A stretch of DNA of 64,000 bases from contig NZ_JBPZGZ010000002.1 in assembly GCF_051857475.1 (NCBI RefSeq), positions 868,001 through 932,000 on the forward strand, given 5' to 3'. Below are positions 59,973 to 64,000 of the stretch, one piece after another (the first letter of the stretch is position 1; every line of letters begins with the position of its first letter). The DNA is from Pelomonas sp051857475 (GTDB lineage Bacteria > Pseudomonadota > Gammaproteobacteria > Burkholderiales > Burkholderiaceae_C). Under the pieces are notes generated by a model, which saw only the letters and a program-made list of their open reading frames with translations, was not told where the DNA came from and searched no databases. The translations under genes and the position numbers were made by a program.

Positions 59973-60670
59973 CCACCCGTCCAGCGAAAGCCCCGCATCG
60001 GGATGTTCTCGATGCCGTCAAAGGCTGGGTCGACGTCGCGGAAGGCGTCGCGGATGGTGGCCACATGCTTGCGCACGTTGTCGCGGTTGCGGCCGCTCTT
60101 GACGACGTCGAACAGCTCCTCGTAGCTGACCACCTCGCCGGTGCGCTCGTGCAGCGTGGCGAGGATGCGCTGGGCGGTCAGCGGCAGGTTGATGCGCTGG
60201 CCGCGCCACATCGGCGTGCGCTGCTTCAGCGGGTCGAGCTGCAGGCTCTCGTCGCCGACCTTGGCGGCCGTTTTTGGCGCCGGCTCGCGCAGCCGCGCGG
60301 TGCGCAGGATGTCGAGGAAGGTCTCGATGAACTCGGCCTCATCGAAGGTCGTCTTTTGCAGATAGTCCCAGGCGTCCAGCGCCTTCATGATGCTGCGGTA
60401 GATGGCGGCCGGCATGGCCGACACCACCAGCACCGGCGTGCCCAGGCCCTGCTTGTTGATCTCGTTGATCAGGGCCACGCCGGCATTGCGCTCGCGGCCC
60501 AGCTCGATGTCCAGCACGACGAGGTCATAGCGCTCGCGCAGCAGCGCGGCTTCAGCGGCGTCGCGGTCGAACCATTGGTCGACCGTCAGCTCGGGGCGGG
60601 CGTTGCGAATCCAGCCGGCCAGCTGCTCGCTGGTGGTGGGGTCGTCTTCGATGACGGCGATGCGGGGCAT
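59969..60670 (-). CDS. Response regulator, OmpR-type
   Basis: This 233-residue regulator has an acidic pocket (IEDDP), phospho-acceptor D54 (VVLDIELG), and a K in the DYLQKTT region. A winged-helix output domain covers about 150-233 (LTAQRILATLHERTGEVVSYEELFDVV). It is the partner of the kinase whose gene begins at its stop by ATGA. The genome neighbours do not show a clear target. An open stretch upstream adds 24 unconserved residues. Confidence 0.9.
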   Translation of the reverse strand: MPRIAVIEDDPTTSEQLAGWIRNARPELTVDQWFDRDAAEAALLRERYDLVVLDIELGRERNAGVALINEINKQGLGTPVLVVSAMPAAIYRSIMKALDAWDYLQKTTFDEAEFIETFLDILRTARLREPAPKTAAKVGDESLQLDPLKQRTPMWRGQRINLPLTAQRILATLHERTGEVVSYEELFDVVKSGRNRDNVRKHVATIRDAFRDVDPAFDGIENIPMRGFRWTGG

Positions 60671-60788
60671 GACGGGATTATCCGGAGCGCCGGGGGTTCG
60701 GCCCTGGAAGGATTCTTCCGGCTGTGTCGGCGACCCTCCCAAAGGATGTCAGACTGGCCGTCGACCCCAATACGCCCCGCATCGCGGC

Positions 60789-61340
60789 ATGGCCGAGCAT
60801 CCATCGCAGCCCACACAGCAGGCCCTCGTCCAGGCCCTGGCCGCGGCCACGCGCCGGGCCGTGGAACAGCTGTTCACGGAGCATCCGGAAACCTTCTACT
60901 ACCTCACCCTCGTCACGACGGGCGAAGCCCTGCCGCCGACCCTGGCCGCTTGGTCATCCGAGGCCTTGTCAGCCAAGGCAGGCGCCCCAGGCGAAGTTGA
61001 CCTGCTCAAGTGGTCGTACGCCGACTCGCCCTATTGCGGCTATGGCCAGCATTGCTTCTTGGAGGTGATCCGCCTCTTCGAGCTGCGGCCCCGCATGACG
61101 CACGAGATGGCCTGGGCGGCGTGGGAGGCGGAGCATCAGCTTCGCCTCGATGCGATGGAGATGGCGATGAAACAGCTGGATGAAGAAGGGCTGTTCGGGC
61201 GCGGCGATGAGCGGGACGGCATCCTCATTGCCGTGGAAGTGATGCCTCCCGATCCCACCAATGCCGGCCGCGTCCGGCGCCTCAATCCTGCAGGGTCGCC
61301 GGTCTTGCAGGCCTGGATGGAGGAGGCGGCTGAGGCGTGA
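60789..61340 (+). CDS. DUF4303-like protein
   Basis: This 183-residue protein has a helix AAATRRAVEQLFTEHPETFYYLTLVTTGEALPP and a YADSPYCGYGQHCFLEVIRLFE segment. The pattern of the DUF4303 family fits: an acidic FY[AS]L strand, then a KW-x-Y tail. Members are often immunity-like or SMI1/KNR4-associated. The ATG begins MAEHPSQPTQ. It is alone, divergent from the response regulator gene. No toxin is nearby. Confidence 0.6.
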   Translation: MAEHPSQPTQQALVQALAAATRRAVEQLFTEHPETFYYLTLVTTGEALPPTLAAWSSEALSAKAGAPGEVDLLKWSYADSPYCGYGQHCFLEVIRLFELRPRMTHEMAWAAWEAEHQLRLDAMEMAMKQLDEEGLFGRGDERDGILIAVEVMPPDPTNAGRVRRLNPAGSPVLQAWMEEAAEA

Positions 61341-61361
61341 AGCGTCCGATGGGCGTGATGC

Positions 61362-62093
61362 TCAAACCGGCACCAGCCGCCAGCAGCCGTAGGGGTTGAG
61401 GTAGAGCGAGTCCTCGGCGTAGCCGGGGCCGGCGTCGTCGAGCAGCCGGTAGGCCGGGGCGTCCCGGTCGGTGGAGAAGGTCTGGCCGGCCCGGATGGTG
61501 GGCGCCTCGGTGAAGAGGTAGCGCGTGAAGCTGCGGATCAGTTCGACCGCCTCGGCCGTGTCGCCACCGTTCTCGACGATGGCATCTCGCAGGCCCAGGT
61601 TGTGCATGCCGCAGGAATAGACCTCCGACCCCGTGATGTAGAGCACATAGGCGCGATGGGCGCTGAACAGGTGCAGATCGGCGCACAGCTGCTTCCAGGC
61701 CGACGGCGAATGCGCGATGCCGCTGCTTTCCACCTTGACGCCGAGGCCGCCCGCGTCCAGCAGCGCCGCGGCGGCCTGCATCAGGCCTTCGGCCGCGATC
61801 GCCGTGCCACCGTTGGCGACCAGGTAGACGACGGCCGCGTGCTCGTCGATGCGCTGCATGTCCGGCGTCTGCGCCCAATGCGGGCCAGCCGCGCGAAAGG
61901 CCGCGCCCATGCGCGGATCGCGCGCATGGAACTCCAGCTCGCAAGCCTGCTTCGTGTCCATGTGCATCAACACCTGGCCGGCGAAGAGATAGCCGCTGCC
62001 GCCGCGGACGATGGCCTCCAGCAATTCCGAGCGGGACTGCCAGGGGCCGGGGATGCAGAGGACGGTCAGTGGAGCGCTTGGGTTGTCGATCAT
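61362..62093 (-). CDS. DUF4261-like protein
   Basis: This 243-residue cytoplasmic protein contains GTAIAAEGLMQAAAALLDAGG and, at its end, AHRAYVLYITGSEVYSCGMHNLGLRDA, as in the DUF4261 C-terminal region. The role of the family is not known, and it is often near immunity-like genes. Its ATG overlaps the superoxide dismutase stop (ATGA), so both are co-transcribed. The mixed grouping of an exported enzyme with a cytoplasmic unknown is odd. Confidence 0.65.
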   Translation of the reverse strand: MIDNPSAPLTVLCIPGPWQSRSELLEAIVRGGSGYLFAGQVLMHMDTKQACELEFHARDPRMGAAFRAAGPHWAQTPDMQRIDEHAAVVYLVANGGTAIAAEGLMQAAAALLDAGGLGVKVESSGIAHSPSAWKQLCADLHLFSAHRAYVLYITGSEVYSCGMHNLGLRDAIVENGGDTAEAVELIRSFTRYLFTEAPTIRAGQTFSTDRDAPAYRLLDDAGPGYAEDSLYLNPYGCWRLVPV

Positions 62094-62614
62094 CAGCTGC
62101 CAATGACCCCGCAGGCCACCCGCGCCCCGCCGCCGCCCAGGGGCATGGGGTGGTCGGAATGGTTGTCGCCGCCGGCATGCACCATCAGCGCGTGGTTCTT
62201 CACGTCGGCCAGCTTGAGCCGCGGACCCAGCACCGGCGAGCCGGCCGTGCCATCGGCACCCACGAACAGCGGCGGCAGGTCGCCGAGGTGGCCGTCGCCC
62301 CAGGGCTCGCCGTGCTTCTTCGTGCCCAGCGGGTCGAAATGGCCGCCGGCGGCGCCGGCCGGCACGGTGGCGCCGTTCGCCTCGGCGGGTGCACAGGAGG
62401 GCTTCTCGTGGATGTGGAAACCATGCAGGCCGGGCGGCAGGCCTTTCAGCTCGGGATAGAAGGCCAGGCCATAGGGCGTCTCGACGATGCGCACCGTGCC
62501 GACAGCGGCGCCGTCGCCCTGCTTCTCGGCCATGTTCACGCTCACCGTGATCTCGGCGCTGTGGGCCGCTGAGCAGGCCAGCAGGCAGGCGGCCACGATC
62601 CATGTGCTTTTCAT
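62093..62614 (-). CDS. sodC: Periplasmic Cu/Zn superoxide dismutase
   Basis: This 173-residue protein has a signal peptide (1-20). The copper and zinc ligands lie in GFHIHEKPSC, GGHFDP, HLGDLP and the C-terminal HSDHPMPLGGGGARVACGVI, which also carries the disulfide cysteine and the active-site arginine. It removes superoxide in the periplasm. The gene is followed directly by the DUF4261-like gene. Confidence 0.93.
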   Translation of the reverse strand: MKSTWIVAACLLACSAAHSAEITVSVNMAEKQGDGAAVGTVRIVETPYGLAFYPELKGLPPGLHGFHIHEKPSCAPAEANGATVPAGAAGGHFDPLGTKKHGEPWGDGHLGDLPPLFVGADGTAGSPVLGPRLKLADVKNHALMVHAGGDNHSDHPMPLGGGGARVACGVIGS

Positions 62615-62699
62615 CGATGTCTCCTTGGGTGCGATGGGGTCAGGATATCCATTGCCGGCCGGCGCAAGGGCCGCCGGCGTAACGGTTTGCCGGGACAGC

Positions 62700-63101
62700 T
62701 CAGACGCTGCGTATCCATTGCTTCAGCACGGCCTGCAATTCCGCAAGCCGGGCGTCGAAGTCTGCCGTTGACGCGAACTCGACCTGGGCGCGGTCTCGGC
62801 CCAGCCATTTCAGCAGGCCGCCGGGGTCGGCGATGGCCAGCCCCCCTTCCGGCAGCTCACGGGCCTTGGCGCCCAGATGCAGGATGAGACCGAAACCGGC
62901 CTTGGCGCGCAGATGCGTGGTGGCGAAGTACTCGGTCGTGCGCCAGCTCGGCGCATTCCACTTGATGCCTTCGGCGATGGAGTGGTCGACGGCGAGGATG
63001 GCGGCCCGCAGCGTTTCGATGTCGGCCTTGAAGGGATGATCCAGCGCCGCCATGAACTGGTCGACGGCCTGCGAGGTGTCGGCGGCGGTCAGCTTGGGCA
63101 T
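62700..63101 (-). CDS. DUF1801 family protein
   Basis: This 133-residue protein has the DUF1801 pattern: AVDQFMAALDHPFKADIETLRAAIL at the start, then EGIKWNAPSW and a hydrophobic FGLILHLG strand. Members are small cytoplasmic proteins of unknown role. It lies alone in this direction. The upstream 104 bp hold no clear promoter. Confidence 0.8.
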   Translation of the reverse strand: MPKLTAADTSQAVDQFMAALDHPFKADIETLRAAILAVDHSIAEGIKWNAPSWRTTEYFATTHLRAKAGFGLILHLGAKARELPEGGLAIADPGGLLKWLGRDRAQVEFASTADFDARLAELQAVLKQWIRSV

Positions 63102-63205
63102 GGCTGGATTCTGGCGGCAAGGCTGAAGATTTGTCTTTCAAGACGCCCCAGAATCGGCACCTCCCCGAACTGTCGAAGCCGAGTCCGGCGCAGCGCCCAA
63201 CTGCC

Positions 63206-63628
63206 ATGCGAATTTTCCTGCCTCTTGCTGCCGCCTGCCTGTTCACCGCTGCTCACGCCGGCAGCCTCGATCGCGCCGATCAGGTCGACCTGATCGAACT
63301 GGACGGCAAGACGTCCCAGGCCCGGTTGCTGGTCCTGCTGGAGGAAGACAGGGTCAACACGCGCCCGGCGATGAAGTCCCTGTTCAAGAAGGTCAACAAC
63401 TACCTGGCCTTCGTGGACTCCGGGCAGCTCAAGGAAGCTGCGCCCACCGCCAACCCCAGCTTGCGGCCCAGGATCGTCGTGCATGGCCCCAAGGAGGCCA
63501 GCACCGCGGAAATGCCGAACCTGGCCGGCCTGAAGCTGGCTGGCCAGAAGGCCGGCGTAGAGGTGGAGGTGCTCGCCTATCAGCCCGGCATCAGGCCCAG
63601 GCCGGTGGCCATCAAGCCCGGCAAGTGA
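63206..63628 (+). CDS. Secreted protein with DUF6572-like core
   Basis: This 140-residue protein has a signal peptide (1-18, cleavage after AHA). The mature sequence ADQVDLIELDGKTSQARLLV and the later FKKVNNYLAFVDSGQLKEA recall DUF6572 (a strand-strand-helix protein whose members are mostly cytoplasmic). If so, it is an exported version. The frame is open upstream, but this ATG is the one that makes the signal peptide. The match is from memory. Confidence 0.55.
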   Translation: MRIFLPLAAACLFTAAHAGSLDRADQVDLIELDGKTSQARLLVLLEEDRVNTRPAMKSLFKKVNNYLAFVDSGQLKEAAPTANPSLRPRIVVHGPKEASTAEMPNLAGLKLAGQKAGVEVEVLAYQPGIRPRPVAIKPGK

Positions 63629-63641
63629 TGCCGCGCCCGCT

Positions 63642-64000
63642 TCAAGGCTTGATATACGCAAACCCCTGGCCCTGCAGCTTGGCCAGGCGGACCACGCCGG
63701 CCGGCGTGTAGTCGACCTCAGGCAGGAACTGTTCCTTCTTCAGGTTGCGCCCCTTCATGGTGTTCTCGCAGACCTCGAACTTCACGCCGCGCGCCTTCAG
63801 GGCCGTGACCTGGGCAGCGTAGTCGCTGGCATTGGCGTCCTTGTAGCCGGGCATCAGCACATCGACACCTGGCCCCAGGGCCACGACCGTGATCTGGGCC
63901 GTGGGGTCGCCATCCAGGTGGTTGCGGATGTTGCGCAGGCCCTTCATGGCCTGGGCCGGGGCGTCGTCGAAGTGGTAGACCACATGCTGCTGGGCCAGCG
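63642..64000 (-). CDS. DsrE-like protein, partial (window edge)
   Basis: Read on the minus strand the gene enters the window at its right edge without its start. The visible 118 residues include VVYHFDDAPAQAMKGLRNIRNHLDG, a VALGPGVDVLMPG segment and a cysteine in KFEVCENTMKGR. This is the pattern of the DsrE/YchN-type small sulfur-relay or unknown proteins. A GTG in frame near the edge is probably internal. The gene probably runs into the next part of the chromosome. Confidence 0.7.
   Translation of the reverse strand, partial: LAQQHVVYHFDDAPAQAMKGLRNIRNHLDGDPTAQITVVALGPGVDVLMPGYKDANASDYAAQVTALKARGVKFEVCENTMKGRNLKKEQFLPEVDYTPAGVVRLAKLQGQGFAYIKP

Overview
The window is very GC-rich, densely coded chromosomal DNA with wobble positions dominated by G and C. 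Gene order and protein types (a sigma-54 exporter system, a SUV3-type helicase, many LysR and SDR genes, POT and GlxA families, an ars cluster with AqpS) suggest a betaproteobacterium of the order Burkholderiales, possibly near Roseateles/Mitsuaria. That placement is an inference from style, not from a marker gene. I see no rRNA, tRNA, CRISPR array, insertion sequence or phage gene. No gap between genes exceeds about 170 bp.

Layout. 1-6169: a two-component system (start of a histidine kinase plus an NtrC-type activator), divergent from an exporter operon (duplicated FtsX-like permease, periplasmic adaptor, ABC ATPase). The operon is preceded by a textbook -24/-12 promoter and two enhancer palindromes. 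6184-12712: acyltransferase, AAA ATPase, a beta-propeller diguanylate cyclase and a secreted M20 peptidase. 12788-17647: a translationally coupled molybdenum hydroxylase operon (large subunit, 2Fe-2S subunit, dihaem cytochrome c, secreted unknown). 17571-26407: methyltransferase, GST, an immunity-like protein, POT transporter, an RraB-LRR protein, an epimerase-like reductase, and a GlxA-type regulator divergent from an SDR across a strong palindrome. 26411-32191: a CDI-immunity-like protein, a small membrane protein, the SUV3-type helicase, an SRPBCC protein and a hybrid PAS kinase. 32291-37704: a large lipoprotein joining a polysaccharide deacetylase, a caspase-like domain and TPRs, then a DUF885 hydrolase and a nucleotidyltransferase.

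37732-42818 is an arsenic island: arsR, thioredoxin-type arsC, aqpS, a cysteine-rich MarR regulator, an ArsN2 acetyltransferase fused to a flavoprotein with a cysteine-rich tail, what looks like the collapsed remnant of a transporter gene, an ArsN1-type acetyltransferase and a glutaredoxin-type arsC. No As(III) pump is present, so AqpS is the only visible exit route.

42825-47453: three SDRs and two LysR regulators with dyad operators. 47514-53566: secreted NTF2-like protein, cupin, then a LysR gene divergent from a GMC alcohol dehydrogenase and an alkylsulfatase that look like one pathway (sulfate ester to alcohol to aldehyde), followed by a secreted 11-residue-repeat protein. 53563-64000: small enzymes and regulators, a second two-component system with a large periplasmic sensor, DUF4303 and DUF4261 proteins, Cu/Zn superoxide dismutase, and the partial start of a DsrE-like gene at the right edge.
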